A stretch of DNA of 64,000 bases, from positions 1 to 64,000 of the forward strand of contig NZ_AFPB01000162.1 of assembly GCF_000218485.1 (NCBI RefSeq). The letters are read 5' to 3'. The notes below the pieces were generated by a model, which was not told the origin of the DNA, did no database searches, and saw only the letters and a program-made list of their open reading frames with translations. Position 1 is the stretch's first letter. The number at the start of each line of letters is the position of its first letter. Source of the stretch: Aquimarina agarivorans (GTDB taxonomy: Bacteria; Bacteroidota; Bacteroidia; Flavobacteriales; Flavobacteriaceae). The translations under genes and the position numbers were made by a program. Shown piece by piece: positions 27,065 to 37,051 of the stretch.

Positions 27065-29014
27065 TTATCCGTTAAAAACGACTAGTGTTTTTTCAATTTC
27101 TTTAGTGACAACTTCTGCGAAAGCTTCAATAGAAATACTTCCTAAGTCATCTTTACTACCATGTTGACGTACAGAAACTGTGCCATTTTTCTCTTCATTT
27201 TCTCCAATAATAAGCATAAATGGATATTTTTTCATTTCTGCTTCACGAATTTTTTTACCAATGGTCTCGTTTCTATTATCTACAAGTGCGCGAATTTCGT
27301 AATTTTCTAGTACATTTAAAACTTTTTCCGCATATTTTTCATATTTTTCACTTAATGATAATATAATTGCTTGTTCTGGCATAAGCCAAAGTGGGAAATT
27401 ACCCCCAGTATGTTCTAAAAGAATTGCAATAAAGCGCTCCATACTTCCAAATGGTGCTCTGTGAATCATTATAGGTTGATGTAATTCATTGTCAGAGCCT
27501 TTGTATGTTAATTCAAAACGCTCAGGAAGGTTGTAATCCACTTGTATAGTTCCCAACTGCCAACTACGTCCTAATGCGTCTTTTACCATAAAATCAAGCT
27601 TAGGACCGTAAAAAGCAGCTTCGCCACTTTCAATAACGTAATCTAATCCTTTTTCTTGGGCTGCGTTAATAATTGCATTTTCAGCTTTTTCCCAGTTCTC
27701 AACACTTCCAATATATTTTTCAGGTTTTTTGAGATCTCTGACTGATACCTGAGCCGTAAAATTATCAAAACCAAGCGATCCAAATACGTAAAGTACTAAG
27801 TCAATTACTTTTTTAAACTCATTATCCAATTGGTCTGGAGTACAAAAAATATGTGCATCGTCCTGAGTAAAACCTCGAACACGCGTTAATCCATGGAGTT
27901 CGCCACTTTGCTCGTATCGGTAAACGGTGCCAAATTCGGCATATCGCTTAGGTAAATCACGATAAGACCAAGGACCACTTTTATAAATTTCACAGTGGTG
28001 TGGACAGTTCATGGGTTTTAACAAAAACTCTTCGTCGTCGGCAGGCGTTGTAATAGGTTGAAAGCTATCTTCGCCATATTTTGCGTAATGACCGCTAGTT
28101 TCATAGAGTTCTTTTTGACCAATATGTGGTGTTACTACCATTTCATAGCCCGCCTTTTTTTGTGCTTTTTTTAAGAAGTTTTCTAAACGTTCGCGTAAAG
28201 CAGCTCCTTTTGGTAACCATAACGGTAAGCCTTGGCCTACCCGTTTAGAAAAAGTAAATAACTCCAACTCCTTGCCTAATTTTCTGTGATCCCTACGTTT
28301 AGCTTCTTCTAATAATTCTAAATAAGCTTTTAAATCCTTTTGTTTAGGGAACGAAGTTCCGTATACACGTGTTAACTGTTTATTATTTTCATCACCACGC
28401 CAATAAGCGCCAGCAATGCTCATTAATTTAACGGCTTTTATGTAACCTGTATGAGGTAAGTGTCCGCCTCGGCATAAATCGGTAAACGTATCATGTTGTA
28501 CAAATGTAATTGTACCATCTTCCAGGTTTTCAATCAATTCAACTTTGTATTCGTTGCCTTGTTCTTTATATTTTGCTAATGCCTCGTCTTTAGATACTGA
28601 GGTTAATTCAAAAGTGTGTTTTCCACGAGCTATTTCAAGCATTCGTTTTTCAATGGCGGCAAAATCTTTATCCGAAATTGTTTGATCCCCCAAATCAACG
28701 TCATAATAAAAGCCATTATCAATTGCGGGACCTATGCTTAATTTTACGCCAGGGTACAGTTGTTCTAAAGCTTGCGCCAAAACGTGGGCTGATGAATGTC
28801 TGAAAGCAGTTTTACCAGCTTCGTCATTCCAGGTATAAAGTGTTAAGTTACCATCGGTGGTTAATTGGGTGCTTGTTTCAATGGTTGATTCATTAAAGCT
28901 TGCTGAAAGCACATTGCGGGCAAATCCCTCACTAATATCTTTAGCAACATCCATGGCGGTGATACCGCTTTCGTAATTTCTTACCGATCCGTCTGGTAAA
29001 GTTATATTGATCAT
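27065..29014 (-). CDS. thrS: threonine-tRNA ligase
   Basis: Charges tRNA-Thr and edits mischarged serine. The 649-residue protein is complete: TGS domain (1-60), editing/SAD domain with [11 protein letters not shown] and [12 protein letters not shown] (HxxxH and the CxxxH partner), class II catalytic core with the zinc cysteine in [13 protein letters not shown] and motif 3 [13 protein letters not shown], and the anticodon-binding C terminus. It heads the cluster. A minus-strand TATATTTG box at 29037-29044 gives a short leader. Confidence 0.98.
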   Translation of the reverse strand: MINITLPDGSVRNYESGITAMDVAKDISEGFARNVLSASFNESTIETSTQLTTDGNLTLYTWNDEAGKTAFRHSSAHVLAQALEQLYPGVKLSIGPAIDNGFYYDVDLGDQTISDKDFAAIEKRMLEIARGKHTFELTSVSKDEALAKYKEQGNEYKVELIENLEDGTITFVQHDTFTDLCRGGHLPHTGYIKAVKLMSIAGAYWRGDENNKQLTRVYGTSFPKQKDLKAYLELLEEAKRRDHRKLGKELELFTFSKRVGQGLPLWLPKGAALRERLENFLKKAQKKAGYEMVVTPHIGQKELYETSGHYAKYGEDSFQPITTPADDEEFLLKPMNCPHHCEIYKSGPWSYRDLPKRYAEFGTVYRYEQSGELHGLTRVRGFTQDDAHIFCTPDQLDNEFKKVIDLVLYVFGSLGFDNFTAQVSVRDLKKPEKYIGSVENWEKAENAIINAAQEKGLDYVIESGEAAFYGPKLDFMVKDALGRSWQLGTIQVDYNLPERFELTYKGSDNELHQPIMIHRAPFGSMERFIAILLEHTGGNFPLWLMPEQAIILSLSEKYEKYAEKVLNVLENYEIRALVDNRNETIGKKIREAEMKKYPFMLIIGENEEKNGTVSVRQHGSKDDLGSISIEAFAEVVTKEIEKTLVVFNG

Positions 29015-29036
29015 AAAATAATTAAGTTAATGGTAG

Positions 29037-29044
29037 CAAATATA
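29037..29044 (-). promoter_or_regulatory. TAnnTTTG promoter box for thrS
   Basis: TATATTTG on the minus strand, 23 nt before the thrS start codon. It is an exact Bacteroidota -7 element; the -33 element is unclear. Confidence 0.5.
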
Positions 29045-29108
29045 ATTACTATTTTTTTACTGTTTGTTGTGGTGAGAAGAAGATTTGCAGAATGATTTGA
29101 ACTAATCG

Positions 29109-29386
29109 TATGATAAGATAAATACAGTCTATAAAAAACAGTTAGGCATAAAGAAATTTCATGAATCCATAAATAGTAATACAGGTTTTGCTAAATTTTC
29201 TACAAAAACAATGAAAACTCAAATGAACCATTATATGTTATCAATAATAGCCTACACAAAATTTGAATGGTTAAAGCAATAAACCATTAAAATTATTTAG
29301 CCACGAAAGCTCATATATATTTAGCAGCACAGCAAGTAGCGTATCAGGAGCTACAAATTTTATCAACACCTGGAGTAGCACAATAA
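29109..29386 (+). pseudogene. transposase C-terminal remnant (IS4/IS701-like)
   Basis: Frame 3 from 29109 reads YKKQLGIKKFHESINSNTGF, then MKTQMNHYMLSIIAYTKFEW and stops; after a frameshift another frame from 29297 reads LATKAHIYLAAQQVAYQELQ to a stop at 29384-29386. This matches the C terminus I recall for DDE transposases of this type (E-x-x-HKSLK, then TQxNH...AxxKLE, then HFALKxKLY...AFxELQ). Stops and a frameshift show it is dead. The terminal repeats and the rest of the element are gone. Confidence 0.6.
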
Positions 29387-29570
29387 CAATTTCAAAATAT
29401 AATAATGTGTAAGGTGAGCTAATAATTTAAAACCATCTCGTCAGTAAGTTCAAAATTTTTATTAAAAGAACGCCAGAAAAATCCTTTTGTAAAAAATATA
29501 TAGTTTCCAAATTAGTATTTTTACAAGATAAGTTTCCAACCCATTTATTAAGATAAGTTTCGTTTTTAAT

Positions 29571-30830
29571 ATGACTAATAAACAAATTGTAATTATTGGA
29601 GCAGGTTTTGCTGGAATTTCAATGGCTAAATATTTGAAAAACAAAAAAGTGGATGTGCTTGTGCTGGACGAAAATAATTTTCACAATTTTCAGCCACTAT
29701 TATACCAAATAGCCACAGGAGGATTGGAGCCATATAGTATTGCATACCCAGTAAGGCGTATTTTACGAGGATGCCGAAACATACGTTTTCGCATGGCGAA
29801 AGTAAATAGTATTGAAGCTAAAGACAATACTTTACATACCTCATTAGGAGTAATAAAATACGATCAATTAATTATTGCTACAGGGAGTAAAACAAATTTT
29901 TTTAATTTTAGTGAGGAAACAAAAAAACATTTACTGTCTTTAAAGAGTGTCCCAGAGGCTTTAGATATTCGAAGCTTTATTTTTCAAAATTTAGAACGCG
30001 CTCTTGTAAAATGGGAAGGTGAAACTGTCGATGAAATTATAAGTATCGCAATAGTTGGTGGTGGCCCAGCAGGTATTGAAGTTGCTGGTGCTATTGCTGA
30101 AATGAAAAAACATGTGATTCCGCGAGATTTTCCTGATTTAGATGTGTCTAAAATGAAAATACATTTGTATCAATCTTCTCCAAGGTTACTTAAATCAATG
30201 TCCGAAGAAGCCTCGTCAAAAAGTTTGGAGTTTTTAGAAGCCATGGGGGTGGATGTTAAATTAAATTCGCGTGTTACGGATTACGATGGTGATTTGTTAG
30301 TTTTAAAAACGGGCGAAAAGTTTAAAACAGATACTGTTATATGGGCAGCAGGAGTAAAAGGAACGCTAATTGAAGGATTGCCTGAAGATGTAATAATGCG
30401 AGGTGACCGTATAAAAGTGGATGAATTTAATAGGGTTGTTGGGAGTACTAATATATACGCTATTGGTGATGTAGCCAGCCACGTTACTGACACGAATGCT
30501 TACGGTTTACCCATGCTAGCGCCTGTTGCCCAACAGCAAGGCGAATTGTTAGCTAAAAATATGTTACTATCCTTAAAGGGAAAACAAATGACCCCTTTTA
30601 ATTACCATGACAAAGGTTGTATGGCAACTATTGGAAGAAATAAAGCAGTGGTAGATTTGCCTAAATTTAAGTTTCAAGGAGCTTTTGCTTGGTATGTTTG
30701 GATGTTTGTACACATATTCTCACTTGTTGGATTTAGAAACAAATTGGTTGCTTTAATCGATTGGATGTCCAATTATTTCACCTATGATAGACCTTTAGGG
30801 TTAATTATCAGGCGCTTTGATAAAGATTAG
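29571..30830 (+). CDS. ndh: type II NADH dehydrogenase (NDH-2) / FAD-dependent oxidoreductase
   Basis: A single-subunit, non-proton-pumping NADH:quinone oxidoreductase on the inner face of the membrane. The FAD fingerprint IIGAGFAGISMAKYL is at the N terminus, the NADH fingerprint IVGGGPAGIEVAGAI mid-protein, and the second FAD motif IYAIGDVAS near residue 300, followed by LAPVAQQQGELLAKN at the quinone side. The C terminus has an amphipathic membrane anchor (WYVWMFVHIFSLVGF). 419 residues is normal. Its stop overlaps the stop of the convergent small gene by 4 nt. Confidence 0.92.
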   Translation: MTNKQIVIIGAGFAGISMAKYLKNKKVDVLVLDENNFHNFQPLLYQIATGGLEPYSIAYPVRRILRGCRNIRFRMAKVNSIEAKDNTLHTSLGVIKYDQLIIATGSKTNFFNFSEETKKHLLSLKSVPEALDIRSFIFQNLERALVKWEGETVDEIISIAIVGGGPAGIEVAGAIAEMKKHVIPRDFPDLDVSKMKIHLYQSSPRLLKSMSEEASSKSLEFLEAMGVDVKLNSRVTDYDGDLLVLKTGEKFKTDTVIWAAGVKGTLIEGLPEDVIMRGDRIKVDEFNRVVGSTNIYAIGDVASHVTDTNAYGLPMLAPVAQQQGELLAKNMLLSLKGKQMTPFNYHDKGCMATIGRNKAVVDLPKFKFQGAFAWYVWMFVHIFSLVGFRNKLVALIDWMSNYFTYDRPLGLIIRRFDKD

Positions 30831-31372
30831 TAAAAAAGTACCGCCTCATCAAATGTACGCCCTTTTATTTTTACATCGTAACGAGCTATAGGTACAATCA
30901 GATCATTAATTTCATTTTTCAAACCCTTATAAACTGACTTTCCTGAGCGGTCAAAGATCCAGATTTCGGGATTGCCAGTAATTTTTTTTAGGTATTTTAC
31001 TTTTTGCAGGTTCACATGTTTTAAGTTAGACCTTTGAATGATATTTTTTGAAGTAATTCCTTCAGCGTACTTACAAAAAATATAACTATCCAATATTTTT
31101 GGATACACATGACTTTCAGCCTCAACAATTAAGCCGCCTGATAGCTGAATTATGACGTTATTGAATACAAAACCAGATTTGTCTTGTACTATCATATTTT
31201 TTCCAGTAATAATTATTTCTTCTCGTGTGTCGTATTCTTTTTTTAAGATATTTCCGTCGATAACTAAGTTACCTTCAATATTAGATAATTGCGCAGTCAT
31301 ATCAATGTATTTTTGAGCAAATACAAATGAACTTAGAAAAATCATGTAAACGCTTAAGGTAGTTTTTTGCAT
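30827..31372 (-). CDS. secreted protein of unknown function
   Basis: From the ATG at 31372 the protein is 181 residues with a clear signal peptide (MIFLSSFVFAQ). The body is beta-rich (NLVIDGNILKKEYDT, IIITGKNMIVQDKSGFVFNN), reminiscent of a short right-handed beta-helix. The C terminus (WIFDRSGKSVYKGLKNEIND to VKIKGRTFDEAVLFY) resembles a degenerate T9SS-type tail but lacks the final basic residues. The frame extends four codons further, to 31384. No function can be assigned. Confidence 0.55.
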   Translation of the reverse strand: MQKTTLSVYMIFLSSFVFAQKYIDMTAQLSNIEGNLVIDGNILKKEYDTREEIIITGKNMIVQDKSGFVFNNVIIQLSGGLIVEAESHVYPKILDSYIFCKYAEGITSKNIIQRSNLKHVNLQKVKYLKKITGNPEIWIFDRSGKSVYKGLKNEINDLIVPIARYDVKIKGRTFDEAVLFY

Positions 31373-31592
31373 GTGGGGGTTCAATGTTTTAATAACAAAG
31401 TAAAAGTATTAAACAAAAAACAGGGTTCAAATTATTATGCACGCCTAACAAAAAACATAATATATATTTAATGTAAATTTAAATTTGTAGCCATTTTCAA
31501 TGGTTTTTTTTCTTAAAAACAGATTTTTGAATTTGCCTTGTGTTACAATCTTTTGCCAGCATTGCTTACGGTAATTAATTTAAAATAGATTG

Positions 31593-32480
31593 CTAAGATA
31601 ATTTTAAATGAGTTTTACGATATTGAAAAGGGGTACACCCAACAATTTTTTTGAATTGCTTATTAAAATAAGGAGTGGAATTGTAACCACATTCATAACC
31701 AATTTCTTTAATTGCGTAATCAGTATTTGCTAATAATTTTTTGGCTACATCAATACGTATTATATTTAGGTAATTTGAAAAGGTAGTGTGTGTTTCATTT
31801 TTAAAAAACCTACAAAAAGAAGAAATCGTCATATTTGCAATATCGGCACAGGTTTGAATATGAATTTCACGTTTGTAATTTTCCATTAAAAATTCGTGAA
31901 TCTTTAACATCCTATTGGATTTAAAATAAAAGCTTTTTTTCAAATAATTTTCAGAAACTAAAGGTTGGTAGTCTGAAATACTTACTAAATTTAAAATTTT
32001 CAATAATTGTAATAATTGTTCAAACGGATTTAATTCTGGAATTTTACGTAATAAAAAATTAATTTCTTTTTTGTGTTTTCCCGTAATTTTAAGTCCACGT
32101 TCGGAATAATTAAGTGCTTTTCTTACACCTTTTAATTCAGGGACACTAACAAAAAAAGACCCGAAAATCTTTTTATTAAATTGCACATAAATCGATTCGC
32201 AATACTTGGTGGAATCTTCTTTTAAATAAATTTCATCCGGAATCCAAGCATGAGGTAACAAACCACCCAAAAGCACTAAATCGTCTTGTTCAAATTGACC
32301 CACATGATCTCCAACCAACAATTTACCAAAACCGCTAGTAATGGATAGTAATTCAATTTCAGGATGATAATGCCATGATCCACTAAAGTAAGGTTGTTTG
32401 TATATACCTGTGTGAAATGATGAATGTATTGGTTTTTCTATTTTTTCTAATGAAACAGAAATTTTATCAAACTGGCTCAT
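31593..32480 (-). CDS. AraC family transcriptional regulator with cupin sensor
   Basis: The 295-residue protein has an N-terminal cupin (GSWHYHPEIELLSITSGFGKLLVGDHVG), a linker, and a C-terminal double helix-turn-helix (IHIQTCADIANMTISSFCRF, then IKEIGYECGYNSTPYFNKQF). Such regulators bind sugars and activate polysaccharide-use genes. It is divergent from the truncated GH2 gene; both starts have an exact TAnnTTTG box in the 89-bp gap. Its probable target is therefore now broken, and it may be an orphan. Confidence 0.9.
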   Translation of the reverse strand: MSQFDKISVSLEKIEKPIHSSFHTGIYKQPYFSGSWHYHPEIELLSITSGFGKLLVGDHVGQFEQDDLVLLGGLLPHAWIPDEIYLKEDSTKYCESIYVQFNKKIFGSFFVSVPELKGVRKALNYSERGLKITGKHKKEINFLLRKIPELNPFEQLLQLLKILNLVSISDYQPLVSENYLKKSFYFKSNRMLKIHEFLMENYKREIHIQTCADIANMTISSFCRFFKNETHTTFSNYLNIIRIDVAKKLLANTDYAIKEIGYECGYNSTPYFNKQFKKIVGCTPFQYRKTHLKLS

Positions 32481-32509
32481 GCTAAAGGTTAATTTAATAT
32501 AATTTACAG

Positions 32510-32517
32510 CAAATTTA
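32510..32517 (-). promoter_or_regulatory. TAnnTTTG promoter box for the AraC gene
   Basis: TAAATTTG on the minus strand, 30 nt before the AraC start codon. Confidence 0.5.
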
Positions 32518-32544
32518 GTATAATTTTCTGCTACTATATTGTTA

Positions 32545-32552
32545 TAGTTTTG
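32545..32552 (+). promoter_or_regulatory. TAnnTTTG promoter box for the GH2 remnant
   Basis: TAGTTTTG on the plus strand, 18 nt before the GH2 start codon, inside an ATAGT/ACTAT mini-palindrome. Confidence 0.5.
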
Positions 32553-32569
32553 TACTATATTATCAATTT

Positions 32570-33418
32570 ATGAAAATTATTTTTCACTGTTTACTTTTAT
32601 TTTTTTCGGGTATCCTTGCAAAAAATTTACCTGTTCGTAATGTTATCAATTTTAATGCAAATTGGAAATTTCATCTGGGGGATGTTGAGAATGCGCAGTC
32701 AACTGAATTTAATGACAATATGTGGCAAGTACTTAACCTGCCACATGATTGGAGTATTGAAAATGGATATCAAAAAGAAGGCAAAACGGCGTGTAGTACT
32801 GGTTTTGTAATAGGAGGAATAGGGTGGTATCGGAAAACATTCTCACTTTCTGAAAAAGATAAAAAAAAGAAAATACAAATTATGTTTGATGGGGTTTACA
32901 ATAACTCCAGCGTGTGGATTAATGGTCATTTATTGGGTACTCGTCCTAATGGATACAGTACTTTTTCATATAATTTAACTCCTTATTTAAATTTTAAAAA
33001 CAAGCAAAATATAATAGCAGTAAAGGTCAATCATGATGCCTATACAGATTCGCGTTGGTATACTGGATCGGGTATTTATCGAAAAGTAAGATTAATTAAA
33101 ACTAACCCTTGTCATTTTAAATTGAATGGAATACATATACTAGCTAATAAAGTAGAAGAAAATATTGCAACTATAGTTGTAAACACAGATTTGGAAATTA
33201 AACCAGCTTCACCTAAAGCTAAATTTGATATTGAATACCAAATTTTTGATAGGTTAGGAAAATTAGTATTCACAAAACATCAATTAACAAATAAGAGTTT
33301 AAATACAAGTGTATTGGAACTGAATGATCCGATTTTATGGTCAGTCCAAGCACCTAATTTATATCATTTAAAAGTTAAATTAATTAATGTATATCCGCTT
33401 AGTGTCCATTTGCTGTAA
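32570..33418 (+). pseudogene. GH2 glycoside hydrolase, N-terminal fragment
   Basis: The frame starts normally with a signal peptide and the sugar-binding domain of GH2 beta-galactosidase-type enzymes (FNANWKFHLGD, LPHDWSIE, GGIGWYRKTF, FDGVYNNSSVWINGH, NLTPYL, SRWYTGSGIYRKVRL), followed by the immunoglobulin-like domain. It stops after 282 residues at ILWSVQAPNLYHLKVKL plus a few unrelated residues. The catalytic TIM barrel, with both glutamates, is absent, so it cannot hydrolyse sugar. A fragment of an unrelated peptidase gene follows immediately, which indicates a deletion. Confidence 0.85.
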
Positions 33419-33434
33419 TGCTAGCTATTACTAG

Positions 33435-34442
33435 CCTGTCAAAGATTTTCTCTCCAAAATACCTTCTATTAAGTTTGTATACGCTTCAACAAATAGAGAT
33501 TTTGACACGAGTAATTTGCGCTACACTTATACCTCTTTAACTGCTCCGTTTAGTACTATTGAGTATGACATGAATACTAAAACACAAAAAGTTTTAAAAG
33601 AACAGGAAGTGGTTGATCCAAATTTTGATAAAAGTAATTACGTTTCCGAAAGAAAATTTGCCACAGCCAGCGATGGCACAAAAATTCCAATATCACTTGT
33701 TTATAAAAAAGGCTTAAAAGTAAATAGTGAAACACCGTTGTTATTATATTCTTAAGGATCTTATGGTAGTAGTGCCGAACCTTATTTTAGTTCCACAAGA
33801 CTCAGTTTATTGGACAGAGGATTTGTTTATGCTTTAGCTCATATAAGAGGTGGACAAGAAATGGGACGGTACTGGTACAAGGATGGCAAACTGTTAAAAA
33901 AGAAAAATACGTTTACTGATTTTATTGCGGCTGCAGAGCTATTAATTGAGCAAAAATATACAAGTCCTAAACATTTGTATGCAGAAGGTGGAAGCGCCGG
34001 AGGTTTATTGATGGGAGCCATTTTGAATATGAAACCTGAATTATGGAATGGCGTATTAGCTGCAGTTCCTTTTGTTGATGTGGTTTCTACAATGATGGAT
34101 GAAACCATTCCGCTAACTACATTTGAATTTGATGAGTGGGGTAACCCTAAGGATAAAACATATTATAAATACATGCTTTCTTATTCACCTTATGATAATG
34201 TTACCGCAAAAGATTATCCTAATATTTTAATTACTACGGGGTATTGGGATAGCCAAGTACAATATTGGGAACCCGCTAAGTGGGCTGCCAAATTACGTGA
34301 ATTAAAAACTGATGATAATTTACTTATTTTAGATACTAATATGGAAACAGGTCACGGTGGAGCTTCAGGTCGATTTGCTAGGTATAAACGTACCGCTCTT
34401 GAATATGCCTTTATGTTTGATTTGGAAGGGATATCGGAATAA
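33435..34442 (+). pseudogene. oligopeptidase B (S9A) fragment with internal stop
   Basis: The frame is open from 33435 without a start codon and encodes the end of an S9A propeller and the catalytic domain of an oligopeptidase B-like serine peptidase ([37 protein letters not shown]). The Ser of GGSAGG, the Asp of [10 protein letters not shown] and the His of TGHGGASGR are kept. A TAA at 33753-33755 replaces the Tyr of the YGSYGSS loop (LLLYS-stop-GSYGSS). About half of the normal 690-720 residues are missing at the N terminus. Not functional as written. Confidence 0.88.
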
Positions 34443-34470
34443 TAAATTAGAAAAAAGTACCGTTTAAAAT

Positions 34471-35370
34471 TTAAGCGTATAAAATTAAACCTACGCCTAG
34501 CATAATGCCAAGCAAGGGGACTAATTTTTTACGCTTATTTTTTTCTTTAAAAATGATACCTCCAATGATTACTGAAATTAATATTTGGCTTCTTTTAATG
34601 GCAGAAAGTAGCATAATTAATGCTTCTGGATCTTGTAGTGCCTTAAAATAAAAATAATCTGCCATTTGCAATAAAATTCCAACGGCTGGTATGGACCAGC
34701 GCCATTTAAATTGTTGCCTTTTTTCTCCGTAAGGAAACCATGTAAACGATAAAAGTAATACAAGTATCAAAGTAGTGTAAAAACAAAACCAGAACTGCAA
34801 AGTTTGCGGATTTAAATGTAAGCTTTGTACTAAAAATTTGTCATATAATCCGCTTGAAGCACCTAAAAAGGTAGCAGCTATTATGGCAAAAATCCATTTG
34901 TTTTTCTTAAAAATAATGCCTTCTTTTTTCCCTAATTGAGAATAAATTACAACCGAAATTAAAATCAAAAAAAAGCCAATCCATTGCCATGAATTTGGAT
35001 TTTCATTGTAAATAAAAAGTGCACCTAAAAAAGTAAAAAAAGGACCTGCGGATCTAATAGGAGTTACAATGGTTATAGGCAAATGTTTTAGCGCTTGGTA
35101 AGCTAAAATCCATGAGCTAGCCATGATTAATGACTTTATAAAAATAAAGCCATGAATTTTCCATAAAATAGGAGTAATGTAAAATCCTATTTCCTTGGCG
35201 TAATTTACGTTGTAAAACGATAGTATAGCCAAAGGGAGTAGTAACAAAAAACCGGCACTTATTGTTCCTAAAAGTACGGGGAAAACTTCATTGTTTTTTA
35301 CTGCATGTTTTTTACACAAGTTGTGAAGCCCCAAAAATAAAGAAGCCAAAAGTCCTAAATACATCCACAT
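34471..35370 (-). CDS. EamA/DMT family transporter
   Basis: A 299-residue inner-membrane protein with about ten hydrophobic helices in two EamA halves (ASSWILAYQALKHLPITIVTPIRSAGPFFTFLGALF in the first, GASSGLYDKF and LIMLLSAIKRSQILISVIIGGIIFKE in the second). Members export amino acids or other metabolites; substrate unknown. Terminates close to the oligopeptidase remnant on the opposite strand. Confidence 0.87.
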   Translation of the reverse strand: MWMYLGLLASLFLGLHNLCKKHAVKNNEVFPVLLGTISAGFLLLLPLAILSFYNVNYAKEIGFYITPILWKIHGFIFIKSLIMASSWILAYQALKHLPITIVTPIRSAGPFFTFLGALFIYNENPNSWQWIGFFLILISVVIYSQLGKKEGIIFKKNKWIFAIIAATFLGASSGLYDKFLVQSLHLNPQTLQFWFCFYTTLILVLLLSFTWFPYGEKRQQFKWRWSIPAVGILLQMADYFYFKALQDPEALIMLLSAIKRSQILISVIIGGIIFKEKNKRKKLVPLLGIMLGVGLILYA

Positions 35371-35667
35371 GGGCGCGAAGATACTTTTAAAAATTTTTAA
35401 GCAAAATTTTTAAAGCTTTTTACGGGATTATAGCCTTATAATTTATGGTCTATTTTATAAAAAAATAAATTTAATAGGATTGAACAACACCATTTTATAG
35501 GTGTAAGAATTTATTATTTAGAAATTTTTGGTGTAGGAAAACAATAAAAAACGATGTAGCTAGCGGCAAAAATTATAATATACGTATTTTTAGTCAGACT
35601 TTTAAAGTATTATTTGCGTTAGACTTAAACATACAGTAATTTTAGGATATAATTAAGTTAACCAACA

Positions 35668-36351
35668 ATGAAACAACTGATAAAAAACGAAGCAATTTGT
35701 TTATTCAATTGCCATGGAATTTCCTCCGTTTCCATGAAACAAATTGCAGATTCTTTAGATGTTAGTGAAGAGAATTTATGTGTTCACTATAAAACAAAAG
35801 AACTGTTACTAGCGTGTATTTATGAAGATATGTACGCCGAATCCCTACAATTTTCTGTTCCTCAGTATAGTCAAATTACACTACATCATTTGTATAATAT
35901 ATTATTGAGATACGAAAATTTACAGTGTAAATACACATTCTTTTTTAAGGAAATTGTTTATGCTGTTAAAAATTACCCCCTACTTGCTAAATTACATAAC
36001 AAATCCAGCATACAAAGATTTGAAGAGGCTTATAGTCTAATCAACTATTACGTAGAGACAGAAAGGTTTATACCTCAAAATAGAATGTCTTGCTATAAAA
36101 AGTTGATTCATTCCATATGGATGATAGGTACTTTTTGGCAGTCACAACAACAAATTATTGATAGTGTTGATTATGTCGAAAATAAATATCATTTTGTAGA
36201 TTTTTTATGGAATCTTTTATTACCATACCTAACGGAAAAAGGATTAGAAGAATATTACGAAATCAAAAATGCTTTTATTAGGTCTTACGACAATACTTAT
36301 ATTAATCAAAACGAAATAATTAATAGCTTGGTTGAAAAAAAAGAAGGGTAG
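35668..36351 (+). CDS. TetR/AcrR family transcriptional regulator
   Basis: A 227-residue regulator with an N-terminal TetR helix-turn-helix (FNCHGISSVSMKQIADSLDV, then LCVHYKTKELLLACIYEDMY) and an all-helical ligand domain. The recognition helix region reads SEENLCVHYKTK in place of the more usual GTLYHYF. No divergent efflux genes are adjacent, so the target cannot be read from context; the EamA gene lies 297 bp upstream on the opposite strand and is divergent. Confidence 0.87.
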   Translation: MKQLIKNEAICLFNCHGISSVSMKQIADSLDVSEENLCVHYKTKELLLACIYEDMYAESLQFSVPQYSQITLHHLYNILLRYENLQCKYTFFFKEIVYAVKNYPLLAKLHNKSSIQRFEEAYSLINYYVETERFIPQNRMSCYKKLIHSIWMIGTFWQSQQQIIDSVDYVENKYHFVDFLWNLLLPYLTEKGLEEYYEIKNAFIRSYDNTYINQNEIINSLVEKKEG

Positions 36352-36409
36352 CCATTATTAAAACTCGATCCAACTTTATGTATTTAAAACAATAACCAAA
36401 TATTGATTA

Positions 36410-37051
36410 TTATAAGATATCGAAAATTTTATGCTTAATAGCATAAATAACTAAACCAATGCGGTTTCGGGTATGTAATTTTTCGAAGAGAACATCCCTG
36501 TAACCGTCTATGGTTTTTGGACTTAAAAACATTTTTTCAGCTATTTGTTTGTAAGTCATTTCAGTACAAACCAATTTTAAAAATTCAATTTCTCTATCTT
36601 TTAATTGAATTTTTTTTGTATTACCATTTAACGAATTAACTAATAAATTTGACACATCTTTTGTGTAATAAAAACCACTGTTCATAAGCTCATGCAATCC
36701 TTTTTCTAGAATGGTTTTTTGAACGTCCTTTAATAAATATCCTTTAGCTCCTGCTTTAAGCATTTTTATTATAGTATCCTCATCATCTTCAACAGATAAA
36801 GCCAATACTTTTATAGAAGGGTATAATTGAGTAAGTTGTTTAGTGGTTTCTATTCCATTTAAAATGGGCATATTTACATCCATAAGTACAATATCTGGTA
36901 GTAATTTTTCGGATGCTATACGGTCTAGTAGTTCCTGACCGTTACTACACAGGTATTTAGTAGTAAATTGGTTAAAGGAATTTACCAAACTACTTATAGC
37001 TTGTGCAAGCAAAATGTAATCATCTACAACTACAACACTAATAGTTTTCAT
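36410..37051 (-). CDS. LuxR/NarL-type response regulator
   Basis: The 213-residue protein has a receiver domain with phospho-acceptor Asp58 (IVLMDVNMPILNG), the acidic pair after VVVVDD, the conserved Ser/Lys region, and a C-terminal LuxR helix-turn-helix (DREIEFLKLVCTEMTYKQIA, MFLSPKTIDGYR). It overlaps the histidine kinase gene by 4 nt, so both are co-translated and should be partners. Confidence 0.93.
   Translation of the reverse strand: MKTISVVVVDDYILLAQAISSLVNSFNQFTTKYLCSNGQELLDRIASEKLLPDIVLMDVNMPILNGIETTKQLTQLYPSIKVLALSVEDDEDTIIKMLKAGAKGYLLKDVQKTILEKGLHELMNSGFYYTKDVSNLLVNSLNGNTKKIQLKDREIEFLKLVCTEMTYKQIAEKMFLSPKTIDGYRDVLFEKLHTRNRIGLVIYAIKHKIFDIL

Larger units (their letters stand above)
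29015..29570. other. 556-bp intergenic region with IS remnant
   Basis: Holds the thrS promoter box at 29037-29044 and the decayed transposase fragment at 29109-29386. No intact gene or terminal repeats were seen. Confidence 0.5.
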
